Shown here: piece after piece, positions 46,246-58,320 of the stretch
Numbering within the stretch: position 1 is the stretch's first letter
How the letters are laid out: every line of letters begins with the position of its first letter
Source of the DNA: JBAXTE01 sp963556065
Lineage (GTDB): Bacteria; Bacteroidota; Bacteroidia; Bacteroidales; WCHB1-69
Length of the DNA stretch: 64,000 nt
Assembly: GCA_963556065.3 (NCBI GenBank)
Contig: CAUVYH020000013.1
Coordinates: forward strand, 124,001 to 188,000
Direction of reading: 5' to 3'
The notes under the pieces: generated by a model
The model's database searches: none
What the model was told of the DNA's origin: nothing
What the model saw: the letters and a program-made list of their open reading frames with translations, nothing else
Translations under genes and position numbers: made by a program

Positions 46246-46939
46246 TCAGTCTTTAACAACCTTTAATTCTGTTCTTCTATTCTTCTGGCGGCCCTCTTCC
46301 GAATCATTATCCGCAATAGGCATCGATTCACCATATCCCTTAGTTTGAACTCGTTCCGGCTTAACTCCTTTTTTTACTAAATACTGCTTTACCGATTCCG
46401 CTCTTCGCTGAGATAGCAATTCATTCGATTTATCATCCCCCACATTATCCGTATGTCCCCCAATTTCAATGACCAAATTCGGTTTTAGGTTCATTACTTC
46501 TACCAAATCGTTTAAGGCCTTGTATGAAGAGGGTCGAATCGTCGATTTATTAAAATCATACTCTAAATTTTGCAGAACAATTACTTTGGCCGGTTCAAAA
46601 CTAATATTTATGTCCCAAGAATAAAGTGCAGGTTTCTGCAGGAATTGTGAACTCTTTATACTTCACGTTTTCCGTAAAATTTTTATATTCAACCAAATAC
46701 GTATCCCCAATCGGTAACAGTATTGAGAACTTACCCTCACTGTTGGTAACTCCCTTATATTTTTGGCTGTTTTTTTTAGAGGTAAAAAAGACTTGATCTC
46801 CCTCCATCGGTTTTTTAGACTCATTGGTTACGGTAGTGTTCACCAAAGCCTCTGTTTTTGTGGGTTTCAGTGGCTGTCCCTGTGTTTTAACACCAATAAT
46901 TAGCATCAGCATTAATATAATAAAAGCTGTTTTTTTCAT
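46246..46939 (-). CDS. OmpA-family protein with Ig-like N-terminal part, one frame break
   Basis: The N-terminal piece (start ATG 46939, MKKTAFIILMLMLIIGVKTQG signal peptide) has a carboxypeptidase-regulatory-like segment. The C-terminal piece is an OmpA peptidoglycan-binding domain: VLQNLEYDFNKSTIRP, IEIGGHTDNVGDD, LSQRRAESVKQYL and NRRTELKVVKD. The two pieces join if one G is removed from the GGG run near 46618. Presumably it anchors the outer membrane to peptidoglycan. The frame break resembles others in this part of the window. Confidence 0.85.
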
Positions 46940-47151
46940 ACCTATTTTGTTTTTATCCGCAATCATGCATATCTGATATTGGGGATTAAAAAAGCGAATA
47001 TGCCCGCTACTTTTGATTAATAATTAATTATCATTTTTGCAAATATAATAATAATTCTTGCAAATATAATAATAAAAGTCATCAAGTTTAACTTCAATCT
47101 TAAAGCAAAAAAAATATATTTCGCAAAACTCAAAAAAAAGAGCAATAATAA

Positions 47152-47183
47152 TTTGTATTAATAATTTTAATTCTCTAATTTCG
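47152..47183 (+). promoter_or_regulatory. Candidate ackA promoter
   Basis: TTTG (47152-47155), a 20-base spacer and TAATTTCG (47176-47183) match the Bacteroidota consensus with one difference. The predicted leader is about 40 bases. Confidence 0.5.
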
Positions 47184-47230
47184 CCCCATCGATTATTAGA
47201 GAAACAAAATTGAAATAATAACAAATAAAC

Positions 47231-48435
47231 ATGAAAATTTTAGTATTAAATTGCGGAAGTTCATCAATTAAGTATCAATTGATTCAAATGGGGAATGAAA
47301 CACACGTGTTGCTTGCAAAAGGTTTGATAGAGCGCATCGGTATGGAAACGGGCATTTTTACTCATCACGCCAAAGATTGTGAGAAATACCACATTCAAAC
47401 CCCGATAGCAAACCACAAGGTTGGAATCAATCTGGTGTTAGAGGCATTAACCGATTCCAAACACGGAGTAATTAAAAATGTGAATGAAATTGTAGCCTGC
47501 GGACACCGTGTTGCCCATGGCGGTGAGTATTTTCCTGAAAGTGCACTTGTTAACGAAGACACTAAAAATAAAATTTTAGATCTTTGTAAATTAGCCCCAT
47601 TGCACAATCCTGCTAACCTGCAAGGGATCAACGTAATGGAAGAACTTTTACCCAATATGCCTCAAGTTGCGGTTTTCGACACCTCGTTCCATCAAAGCAT
47701 GCCTGCAGAAGCTTATCTATATGGCATTCCTTACAAATATTACGAAAACAATAAAGTACGCCGCTACGGATTTCACGGTACCAGCCACAAATTTGTTGCT
47801 CCTAAGGCTGCAAAACTTATCGGGAAAGACTGGAACAGCATGAAAATCATCACCTGCCACTTGGGCAACGGTGCTTCTATTGCAGCAATTAAAAACGGAA
47901 AATCTGTGGATACCAGCATGGGATTTACTCCTGTAGAAGGATTGATGATGGGCACTCGCACAGGCGATCTTGATTTGGGGGCATTGCTTTTTATTGCCGA
48001 GCTCGAAAATCTGGATTATAAAGGCATGAAACAACCTGATTAATAAACAATCGGGGGTTGCAGGTGTTTCGGGAATCAGTTCGGATATGCGAGACATCGA
48101 AGACGAATTCAATAAAGGAAATCAGCGTGCTATTGACACCCTTCGGATGTATGCTTATCGCGTTTAAAAAATACATCGGTGCTTATGCCGCCGCCATGAA
48201 CGGTGTTGACTTGATTCTATTTACCGGAGGCATTGGTGAAAACGATGTTCACCTTCGTGAAATGATTTGTGAAGATCTTTCTTTCTTTGGAGTAGATTTC
48301 GACAAAACCAAAAACGACGGTTTAAGAGGTAAAGATGCCATAATTTCCAAAGAAGGTTCAAAAACCACCGTAATGGTGATTACAACCGATGAAGAATTGG
48401 TAATTGCCAACGACACTTATACTTTGGTGAAATAA
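47231..48435 (+). CDS. ackA: Acetate kinase, frame broken twice
   Basis: Acetate kinase makes ATP from acetyl phosphate, or the reverse, in overflow metabolism. MKILVLNCGSSSIKYQL is the N-terminal phosphate-binding signature, GHRVAHGGEYF, RRYGFHGTSHKFV and TCHLGNGASIAAI are family signatures, and LILFTGGIGEND follows near the end. The full gene is about 400 codons. The frame shifts in an AAA run (48029-48031) and a TTT run (48163-48165); removing one base from each restores an unbroken protein. Loss of this central enzyme by two homopolymer gains is unlikely, so these serve as a gauge of sequence error. No pta gene is adjacent. Confidence 0.95.
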
Positions 48436-48454
48436 TTATAAAATACTGCTTTAT

Positions 48455-48484
48455 AAAAAGTCGGAAGAAATCTTCCGACTTTTT
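48455..48484. terminator. Terminator after ackA
   Basis: A perfect 14-base stem AAAAAGTCGGAAGA / TCTTCCGACTTTTT with a two-base loop and a terminal T-run. Confidence 0.9.
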
Positions 48485-48594
48485 ATTTACCACCCTCACC
48501 TGAATATTAATTCCCCAAAAGCACTTAATTTAACAAAAAGATTATTAATGTTTTTTTTATACATTTGCAATAGAAATTTAAACGGCACAAAAGC

Positions 48595-49985
48595 ATGAAG
48601 TATAGAATTTTGTCATTCCTCTGTTTAGCAATATCCTCCACCCTATATTCACAAAACATCAAATTACAATACTTGGGCATCGGTTATAACTTATCCTATG
48701 CACCTCTGAGCCGAACCAACGAGTTTATTGATTTATACAATGCTTCTAAAACCAAACTAAATGGAGAGGTTATCGACAAAGAGATGAAACATATCATCGG
48801 GCTTACCGGAATTCATTTTACGACCGGGATTAAAGTGGATAAATTTATTTTTGATATCTGCTGGACTAAACGGAGTAAAGAAGTGTTTGCCAATTATGAA
48901 ATCCCTTATCACGATGAGAGGCATGTTAAATATCGAACCAGCACATTAAGCGTCGGAGCTTTAGCACCATTATTAACATATAATAAATTCTCTATTTATG
49001 GGGGTGGAAGTGTCGATTTCATAGCTGGAAAATTGCTCACTTATTTACTTGATGAGGTCACCGACAAGAAAATTTCATGAATTGAATAGTTTTGGTAATT
49101 TGGGGTTTGAACCGACAATGCAGTTCTTCTACCACCCGTTTGACGGAATTCCTCTTGATTTGGGTTGCCGAATGTACTGGCAAATGAACCTTATTAATAA
49201 TGACATGTCTGGTCTTGAAACAGAAATGTACGGTCATTGGGAAAAAGACATTTCGAAACTAAAATCGGGAGGAAGTAATATTGGTGTTATTTTTCAGGCT
49301 TTAGTTGTAATTCCTAATTTTAAGATTAAATTACCGGAGAAAAAAGTTCCCGAAGAAAAACCCTCTTTTCCTCAAAAAATAACATTTGCAACTACTGTAA
49401 CCGACAGTACCTCGGGTCGCCCCGTTAATGCAGCAATCACCATCACCAACAACCAAGGCATAAAAAAAGAAATCATCACGGAAAACGGCAGAACCACCAC
49501 CGACCTATTTCAACAACGGCACTTATACCGTTTCAATCGAAGCTTTTGGGTATCAAGCCAAAACCGATATCGTAACACTAGATAATTATCCTTTGGAAAG
49601 CATTTCCAGAAACTACTTGCTAAACATGATAAAAGTCGGGTCAATCGTAACCCTAAACAACATCTATTTTGAAAAAGCTTCTGCTGTTCTTTTACCGGAA
49701 TCGATGCCCGAACTGGAAAAGATATTGTTGTTTATGAACAATCATCCGCAAATGGCTGTTGAACTTTCCGGACATACCAGTAGCGAAGGCCGGGATGATT
49801 ACAACCTACAACTATCGAGCGATAGGGCAAATGCAATTAAACAATGGCTGATAACGAAAGGCATGGATAATAAACGAATTATTGCCATTGGGTATGGTAA
49901 AACCAAACCAATAGCAGATAATGACACTGAAGACGGACGAAAAAAGAATCGACGTGTGGAATTAAAAATCATTAAAAATGAGTAA
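48595..49985 (+). CDS. OmpA-family outer-membrane protein, frame broken twice
   Basis: About 460 residues when joined. A signal peptide (LSFLCLAISSTLYSQ) is followed by a beta-barrel-like part to residue ~250, then a carboxypeptidase-regulatory-like domain (TVTDSTSGRPVNAAITI). Last comes an OmpA domain with NNIYFEKASAVLLPES, VELSGHTSSEGRDDYN, LSSDRANAIKQWL and NRRVELKIIKNE. The frame shifts near 49073 and 49510. The domain order resembles OmpA proteins paired with T9SS PorE-like factors, but this is not certain. The stop overlaps the ATG of the methyltransferase gene. Confidence 0.82.
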
Positions 49986-50561
49986 CAAATTCGATATAAC
50001 CAAATTAGAAAAAATTAAATCATCCGGGCCGTTTGGAGGATATCAATCCCGAATATATCTGGACATCCATTGGGGCTAAGAACGGAAGAACCATTGCAGA
50101 TATCGGAGCCGGAACTGGACTCTTCGACAAAGAGTTTTCACGATTATCTCCCGAAAGCAAAATTATTGCATTAGACGTTTCTCCTACGATGATTGAATGG
50201 ATGAACGCAAACGTGATTCCATCGTTCCCGAATATCAGCACCCTGCTGATGGCAGAAAGTCAAATTCCACTGACCGACGCATCGGTTGATATTGCAATAA
50301 TGATCAATCTCCATCACGAACTATCGGATGAAATAGCCCTGCTCAAAGAGTGTTACCGGATTTTAGCATCCGGGGGAAAAATTGCAATCTGCGACTGGAA
50401 AAAAGAAAGAAACTCCAAAAGGGCCTCCCCTCGAAATCAGATTTGAACCGGAAGAGGTTGAAGCACAACTTATTTCCGTCGGATTTAAAAATGTCAGAAT
50501 TTTCGATGAATTAAAAAATAACTGGCTGGTTACCGGACAAAAACAGTATGAATCGTTTTAA
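49978..50561 (+). CDS. Class I SAM-dependent methyltransferase, frame broken
   Basis: About 190 residues. GRTIADIGAGTGLFDKEF is motif I (SAM-binding), IIALDVSPTMIEWM motif II, and VDIAIMINLHHEL with LLKECYRILASGGKIAICDW motifs III-IV, as in the UbiE/Methyltransf_11 group; the substrate is unknown. The start ATGAGTAAC overlaps the previous gene. Frame shifts lie near 50025 and in an A6 run at 50399-50404. The second is proven by a related copy at 54432-54773 that has A5 there and stays in frame. Part of the gene is duplicated downstream. Confidence 0.85.
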
Positions 50562-50956
50562 TAATCCAACCGATAGAATAATTGCTTCCACTCCGGTTTA
50601 CCTTTAGCAATCCGTGTCTTATATTTGGTATCCACTTAGTTTTACGATATATCTAAAGCTTCTTTCCATTTATTATTATGATTAATTATCCGCTTTTAGT
50701 CCTAAATTGATTTTGGCATAAAGTTACAAGCTATGCATTTGTGGTTGAGGGTTTGGTCGATTCAAAATCTTTGCCACTATGCCGATTTAACGTTGTTCCG
50801 TTAGCCTTTTCCAACTAATAATGCATAATCAGGTCATAAAATAGACAATGATTTTATTTGTAGAATAATCATTTTTTCAAGTTAATGCAACTCTCTAACG
50901 CATTAAAACGTCAGCATATATATCTTAAAATTATTCTTTTTTATAACAAAAAATAT
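50562..50956. other. Gene-free stretch
   Basis: The stretch is AT-rich. No credible gene, RNA or terminator was found. The upstream extension of the next open frame to 50885 has no signal-peptide character and is not used. Confidence 0.4.
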
Positions 50957-53900
50957 ATGAAAAAACTTTTTACAATGCTTGCTTGTGTTTTTTTACTAGG
51001 CACTACACAAGCCCAATGGCAACCATTAGGGGGGCCAAAATCCGGCAATACTTCAAAAATATGGTCATCTAATCAAAATTTGTATGTGCTGGCAAAAGAT
51101 GGAAAATCATTTTATAAAAGTACCGACAATGGATCCACGTGGATCAAAATACGAGATTTTAATAATTCTGTTATTGATAGACATCACGTATTAATAAAAG
51201 GAGATTCCATCTTAATTAGCGAAGATTTTGTGGCGATTCATCGTTCTATTGATGCTGGAGCTACATGGACATCTGCATTAAATAATTCTCAACACCTCCT
51301 ATTTAATGTAAGAGATCGAGTGATTTCCCTAACCGATTCGACCGTTTTTCCTTTTGCAATGGCAAAAACAAGCGATTGGGGGCTAACATGGAATGCTTAT
51401 AATTATTCTGACATATTTAATTTGGCACAACCTTTTTCGTTTCGATTGGGTGTTGGAAATAACAAATTATTCTATTTAGGAATTCAAAATCAATTATTTG
51501 TAAACGTTGATTCGTCCGATTATAGCTTAGTATCATCGGCTCCCGTCCAATCGGTGGATTTTTGGGCGAGTGGATCTGTTCAGACTCAAACAGCAACAAA
51601 TTCCACCCAGGGACATCATATTTGCATGATTTCCAGAGATGAGGGGGTAACCTGGGACACTATTCCAGACCCTCACAACCAATCTCAGTTCGGTGCTGTA
51701 AATTTTTATCTAAACAACGACACCCTCTTTTATATTTACCCAGATAGTGTTTATTTTCAAACAAATAACAACAATGTTTGGTATCCTGTAGATGGGCTTC
51801 CTACCGGGAAAAAATTTGTAGATATGGGTTAAACATCAAGGGGGTTATTTTGTATCTTCAAATGAGGGCGGTGTCTATAAAAGTGCTTCTTTAAGCGGGC
51901 CATGGACTCAATCGACAAATTTTATAAATTATGATAAAGCTAGAGTCAAAGAGATTGTAAACAGCAAAGTTTATATTTCAACAAATGATGAAAGTTTATG
52001 TACATCTATTGATAATTTCACCACATTTCAACCGTTAAACTATACTATTGACGGTGTTCCACACACCAAAGACTTCGATTTTTTCAATATGGATGGAACC
52101 CTTTTTGGAGTTTTCAACGATACGGTGGTAAAATCGATAGATGGTGGGGTAAGCTGGAGTAAAATCACCACAGTTGCTGTAGGAACAATCCAACCCTTGA
52201 ACCACTTTAAGCTTATTCATGATGGGAATACGCTATACCTAAGTGTTTATTACCCTTATGAAAATAGCAATAACCACTTTTTCTTATCCAGTACCGATTT
52301 TGGAACCACTTGGAATGTGATTTACGGTGATTTGCTTTCATCAAATTCATGGGCATCGGGAACATTTATGAAATCAGGAAATTACTTTTATCTAACCGAT
52401 GGTTGGAATTACAGCGATGTAAGAAAATATTCAATTGTCAATGGAAATGTGCAGTTTACAAACACATTGGCATATCAGACGACTCCGATAACATGGCTTA
52501 AATCGGTAAATAACGTGCTTTTGGGTGCGCATTACCAATATACCGGCAATCCTGATTTTATGTTTCAAATGCATGTCTCTACAGATAATGGAGTAAGTTG
52601 GATTTATGGTGGAGTTGATTTACCTGCTCAATACATCAATGGTGAATTTTATGGAAATGGTGCGCAAATGATTTCATATATTCCAGGTAAAGGAGTTTAC
52701 TATTCAAATAATCATGGTCTTAATTGGGCTGCGATTAACAACAATATAGACCCAACCGTGATTAAAAGTTTGAATTTATTGAATAATGAACTCTATATCT
52801 ATTCTAAACTGGATAAATTTTGGAAGCGAAATACGCCAACAGAAGATATTGAGTGTGCAAGCGGCTATGTCTATTTTGATGAAAATAACGATAATTCATA
52901 CAATTCAACAGACATTCCATTATCCAATAAATTAGTTAGTTCCACTTCAAAACTACAACAGTGTCTATTCGCATCTCGACGGACATTATAATTTTTGTGT
53001 TCAAGATTTTGTAAACGACACCATTAAGGCAAGTTACTACGATCCGAATGTATATTTTAGTCCCGATTATTATGTGGTGAACCAGCCCGATACTACGTTA
53101 AACTTTAAAATTCAATTTCACAACCCGTTAAATGACATAAAAATTGACCTAACTCCCATGCACGAGGCTATTTTGGGATTCTCAAACACCTATTTTATTA
53201 CGGTATCAAATCTGGGTTCAACGCCCACATCGGGAACCGTTAACTTCAGTTTTGACAATCAGCTAGAGCTTCAATCAACATCCGAAGTTCCATTGGCTTC
53301 AACCTCAACATCCTTAACTTGGTCGTTTGCCAATTTATATCCTACCGAACAAAAATCCTATACAGCAACCTTTAGTCTCCCGACTTCTATTCCAATAGCT
53401 TCCACACTTCATTTTGAAACCACAGTTCAGCCGGTATTCACCGATAATGTTCCTGCTAATAATTTAGATTCAATAAGTCAATACGTATATAGTTCTTACG
53501 ATCCAAACGAAAAAACAGTCAATCTATCAAAATACATTTCGCCAAATCAGATTGCTCAAAAATCGGAATTTGTATATACCGTCCGTTTTCAGAATACCGG
53601 AAACTGGGTTGCTCAAAATATATTTATTTTGGATACCATTAGCGAAAATCTCGACTTGAGTTCATTTCATTTAATTGAAGTCAGTCACAACTACAATATA
53701 ACCCTTTTGGCGAACCGCGTAATAAAATTTGAATTTCCAAACATCAATTTGGCCGATAGCAGCACCAATGAAGAATTAAGTCATGGAATGATCAAATATG
53801 CAATTCGATGCAACAATACATTACAGCTAGCAGATAGCATTGTAAACACAGCTCATATTTTCTTCGATTACAATGAGCCGATAAAAACAAATTCTGTAGT

Positions 53901-54178
53901 AAATATTGTTGGAACGCCCAATAAAATAGCAGACAACAACCAACGAAACGATATTTCAATAGATCCAAATCCAGCATCCGGATATGCGATGATTAGACTT
54001 GGAGAAACTGGTGTTTATCAGCTCGAAGTCTCTACTATTGATGGTAAATTGATAAAATCGAACAAGATTCTTGGAAATCAATATTTACCTCAACACTTCC
54101 GATATAAAAAGCGGGATTTATATCGTAAAAATATCCTCGGGTTTGAACGTTACGTGCAAGAAACTTTTAGTTCGATAA
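50957..54178 (+). CDS. Large secreted BNR/Asp-box protein with T9SS sorting domain, frame broken
   Basis: About 1,070 residues when joined. A signal peptide (KKLFTMLACVFLLGTTQAQ) at 50957 is followed by propeller repeats with Asp-box motifs such as KSTDNGSTW and KSIDGGVSW. Then comes a SdrD-B-like segment (GYVYFDENNDNSYNSTD). Then SSYDPNEKTVNLSKYISP, the start of a DUF7619-like domain that often precedes T9SS tails, and finally ISIDPNPASGYAMIRL with SGIYIVKISSG, the sorting domain. Frame shifts lie near 51835, 52950 and 54095. It is probably a cell-surface or secreted adhesin or binding protein. It sits between the two methyltransferase copies. Confidence 0.78.
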
Positions 54179-54198
54179 ATAATATCAATAATCATCAT

Positions 54199-54231
54199 AA
54201 GCCGTTTAAGAATCTCTTGAACGGCTTTTTT
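54199..54231 (+). terminator. Terminator after the BNR protein
   Basis: AAGCCGTT pairs with AACGGCTT around a 13-base loop, followed by a T-run. Confidence 0.85.
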
Positions 54232-54431
54232 GTAATATTTTACTATATCAAAATCTGTTTTTTCAAAGTTCATTGGCTCTAAGAATTATTGGCAATTTAA
54301 ACAACAGGAGCTATATGATTGAATCCTACATGAAATGCCACTGAGAAGTTAAATCAAGGCAAATTATCGAATTTTAGCATCATCGATTCTTAAATATTCT
54401 TTGAATATTTTCCTCAAAAAAACAATAAATC

Positions 54432-54773
54432 ATGAACGCAAACGTGACATTGTTCCCCAATGGCAACACCTTGCTAATGGCAGAAAGTCAAATCCCGCTG
54501 GCCGATGCTTCGGTTGATATTGCAATAATGATCAACCTCCATCACGAACTATCGGATGAAATAGCCCTGCTCAAAGAGTGTTACCGAATTTTAGCATCCG
54601 GGGGGAAAATTGCAATCTGCGACTGGAAAAAGAAAGAAACTCCGAAAGGGCCTCCCCTCGAAATCAGATTTGAACCGGAAGAGGTTGAAGCACAACTTAT
54701 TTCCGTCGGATTTAAAAATATCAGAATTTCCGATGAACTAAAAAAGAACTGGCTGGTTACCGGACAAAAATAG
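54432..54773 (+). pseudogene. Partial duplicate of the methyltransferase gene
   Basis: The 113-codon open frame reproduces, with few changes, the C-terminal 110 residues of the methyltransferase at 49978-50561 (from MNANV through NWLVTGQK). The SAM-binding motif I region is absent, so it cannot bind SAM as a normal enzyme. The near-identical DNA indicates a fairly recent duplication. It is free of frame breaks and shows that the upstream copy has one extra A. It may still be translated. Confidence 0.85.
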
Positions 54774-54790
54774 CTCAACGATTCAGAAAT

Positions 54791-54821
54791 AAAAAAGGGA
54801 CAAAATAATTATCCCTTTTTT
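54791..54821. terminator. Bidirectional terminator
   Basis: AAAAAAGGGA and TCCCTTTTTT pair around an AT-rich loop between the convergent methyltransferase fragment and the PKD-repeat gene. Confidence 0.8.
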
Positions 54822-54836
54822 ATTCAAGCTCATTTA

Positions 54837-57800
54837 TTAATCCACATGCATTTTATAAATACCGAAACGATCATCCAAAACCACTTTTACAATATAGTTT
54901 GCAGGGCTGACATATATATCAATGCCTATTTGATTTGTATTGTTGATTTCATATCGGGCCACTTCCCTACCCAACATATCGTAAAGAATCATCTCTTTAA
55001 CGAGAATATTGTCTTTGTTTACCATGTTAATCCGGTTATTGTAATAGTAAATAGACAATCCGTCAATTGCGTAATCAGAAATACCCACGGTTGTCGTAAA
55101 AGTATTATCAAGCGACCAGTCGCTGGTCATTGAATTTCGCACCGAACGAACATTCCAAATATATGTAGTACCGGATTCCAAACCGGTGACAGTATATGGT
55201 TTTAATAGTAACACCCGCAATATCAGTGTAATTCGCATCCGCTAATTTTTTATACCGGATATCCCAAGTCGTAATTCCTTTTGTTCCATCCCAGTCGAGG
55301 GTGGCACCGGTGGAATTGATTGCCGTAACAACCGGATTTGTCGGAGCATTAAGCACTTGAGTGATAGTTACACTTTCCGTATTTGTACAACCAAATACCG
55401 AGGTTACGGTTACCGTATAAGTATCCGGAGCCGTAAAATCATTGGTTGCAGTATTAAGGCTGCTTCCTCCACTCCAGAGATAAAATTCTCCACCGGTAGC
55501 CGTAACATTAATTGATGGAATTACAGCGTTTAGATCCGTTGTCCCGGTATTATTGGTAATTCCAACTGTTGGCAATGGATGCACAACAATATTCGTTTGA
55601 GCAGTTGCTGTACAGCCTCCGGCAGAGGTAACCGTAACAGTATAAACTCCGCCTGATGCAGTTGTTATCGCAGGTATTGTCGGGCTTTCCAAAACAGATG
55701 TATAACCATTTGGACCCGACCATGCATAAGAGACTCCTCCAGATGAAGTTATTAAAATTAATGATCCTACACAAACAGGACTATCACTCGTAACTAATGC
55801 TGTAGGAACACTTATATCCTGTGTAATGATTATACTGGAAGTTGCCGTACAGCCATTTGTGCCTGTTACGGTAACGGTATAAGTCCCCGGAGTCGTAAAG
55901 CTGTTATTTGCAGTAACCGGTGTTGTCCCACCGCTCCATGCATAAGAGGCAGCTCCGGCTGGCGATGCAGTGACACTGATTGTTGTCAAGGCACAAGTCA
56001 GTTGAGTTGCGCCCGTATTGTTGGTAATTCCAACCGTAGGCGGTGTGATATTCTGGGTAATGGTAAACCCAGAAGTAGCTGTACAGCCATTCGCTGCCGT
56101 TACCGTAACTATATATGTACCAGGAGCGGTAAAAGTGTTAGTGGCTGTTGTATTTGTATTTCCTCCATTCCAAAGGTACGAAATCACACCTAATGAAGCT
56201 TCTGCAGTCGCATTGATTGAAGTTCTGGCGCAGGTAATCGTCATATATCCAGTTGTATCAGCAATATGAACAAATGGTAAAGCGATGTTTTGAGTAATGG
56301 TAACACTGGTAGTTTGAGTGCTGCCATTTGTTGAAGATACAGTCACCGTATAGGTTCCAGGAGCTGTAAATGTATTGGTGGCTGTATTTGGCGATGTCCC
56401 TCCATTCCATAAATAAGTACCGGAAGTCACCGTATCTATTGCCGTAGCACTGATAGATGTATTGGAACAATTCAATTCCGTGGTTCCAGTATTCGTTGTA
56501 GTGTATATTCGTTTCCCAACTCAACATAAGTTGATGCACTAACGGTACATCCTCCCGCAAAGGTTACTGTAACGGTATAGAATCCTAATGAAGCAGGAAT
56601 TGAACTAGCAATCAAAACAGTATTTTGCAAACTGCTGGAAAAACCGCTTGGACCTGACCAAGCATAAGTTGTTGCGCCATCAGGTGAAACTGTAAGGTTG
56701 ATATCTTCACCCAGATGAACAGGACTATTACTTGAAGCCGTAACCGTGGGAATCGATCCGCTTTGAATGATTACAATACTTGAAGTTGAAGTGCATCCAT
56801 TGGGTGCCGTTACCGTTACGGTATAAGTACCTGGTGATGAAAGACCGTTCATGTCATGATACTGGTTATTTCCACCATCCCAGACATAAGATTCAGCTCC
56901 GGATGGAGTAGCTGTAACACTAATTGATGTATTTGAAGGGCATGATAAGATTGTTGTTCCTGAGTTATTGGTTATTGCAGCAGTAGATGGTGTGATATCC
57001 TGTGTGATGATAATACTCGAAGTTGAAGTACAACCGTTTGTTCCTGTTACGGTAACAGTATAAGTATCAGGTGCTGTAAAACTATTGGATGCTGTAGCTG
57101 GTGTTACCCCACCACTCCATAGATAAGAAGTAGCGCCGACGGGTATTGCACTTGCACTGATTGATGTTGTGCTGCACGTTAATATTGCAGTTCCCGTATT
57201 GTTGGTAATTCCAGCTGTTGGCAATGGATTCACAACAACAGTGGTTTGAGCTGATAAAGTACAGCCACCAGCATAAGTAGCCGTAACAATATAGGTGCCG
57301 GATGAAGATATTGAAACTGAAGAAATATTTGGATTTTGCGTAAGAGTTGTGTAAAAATTTGGACCTGACCATGCGTAAGTCATTCCTCCAGATGAAGCAG
57401 TTAAACTTATTGCTAATGTTGCCCCAACACAAACAGGACTATTGCTCGAAACCATTATTGTAGGAGTACTTATTGTTATGCTTGAAGTTGCCGTACAGCC
57501 ATTTGTTTCTGTTACCGTAACAGTATAAGTTCCCGGGGTAGTAAAACTGTTATTTGCACTAGCTGGTGTCGCACCACCACTCCAGGCAAAGGTGGCTCCG
57601 GCAGGAGATGCTTGTGACACTGATTGTTGTCAAGGCACAGGTTAGTTCTGTAGCGCCCGTATTGTTGGTAATTACAGCAGTAGGCGGTGTAATATCCTGA
57701 GTTATGGAAATGCTGGCAGTTGCGGTGCTTGCATCCGAACCGGTTACGGTCACCGTGTATGTTCCCGGCGAAGTGAAGCTGTTTACATCTGTACTTGTGC

Positions 57801-58015
57801 TGCTTCCTCCACTCCCAACTATAGGAGGTACCACCAATAGCAGTTACGCTGATTGCGCTGGTTGTACAAGTTAATATCGTTGTCCCCGTGTTGTTTGTAA
57901 TGCTGGCAACGGGTGGTGGCAGCTCTGATTTAGAGTCTATTCCGGTGGTTTTTCCTAATACAAGAAAAGGAAGCATCATGATAATGCAAATCATGGATGG
58001 TTTGAAATTTTTCAT
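54837..58015 (-). CDS. Repeat-rich secreted adhesin-like protein, frame broken
   Basis: About 1,050 residues when joined. A signal peptide (MICIIMMLPFLVLGK) at 58015 leads into eight to nine Ig/SprB-like repeats of about 75-90 residues, marked by SPAGAASYAWSGGTTP, GTYTVTVTGTNGCT and SITITQ-type segments. Interleaved are SSNSPVCVGATLAISL repeats, then a fibronectin type III-like part (PTNPVVTAINSTGATLDWDG). The protein ends in a T9SS type A-like tail (ILYDMLGREVARYEINN). Frame shifts lie near 57840, 57610, 56480 and 55210. The highly similar repeats make this region prone to recombination and assembly error. It is probably displayed on the surface. Confidence 0.8.
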
Positions 58016-58320
58016 AAGAGTTGTTTTACATGTTGATGGTTGAAAATTACAAAAAAATTATTATGTAATGATAAACAATAGGCATTTTTAACTTAACAAT
58101 GTTGTCCCCAAATATTTGTTTTATGTCAAATATTCGTTGGAACGCAACTCCAATTAATTGAAATATAAAGCATTCTGATTTTTGATAAAATAGCCAATAA
58201 ATGGTGACGATTTCACAAAAATAAATAGGAGCATGCGATAAACACATTTTATTTTGTAATTTTGTTGTCACTAACAAAAAACAATGATGCAAATAAAAGC
58301 CAAAATACTATATTAAAAGC
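58016..58320. other. Gene-free divergent stretch
   Basis: No gene is supported. An ATGATGCAAATAAAAGCC segment near 58283 would give the next gene a longer basic N terminus if one base is missing before 58321. Confidence 0.4.

Noticed and set aside
54432..54773. An independent small methyltransferase gene.
   Set aside because: It lacks the SAM-binding motif I and is a near copy of part of the gene at 49978-50561.
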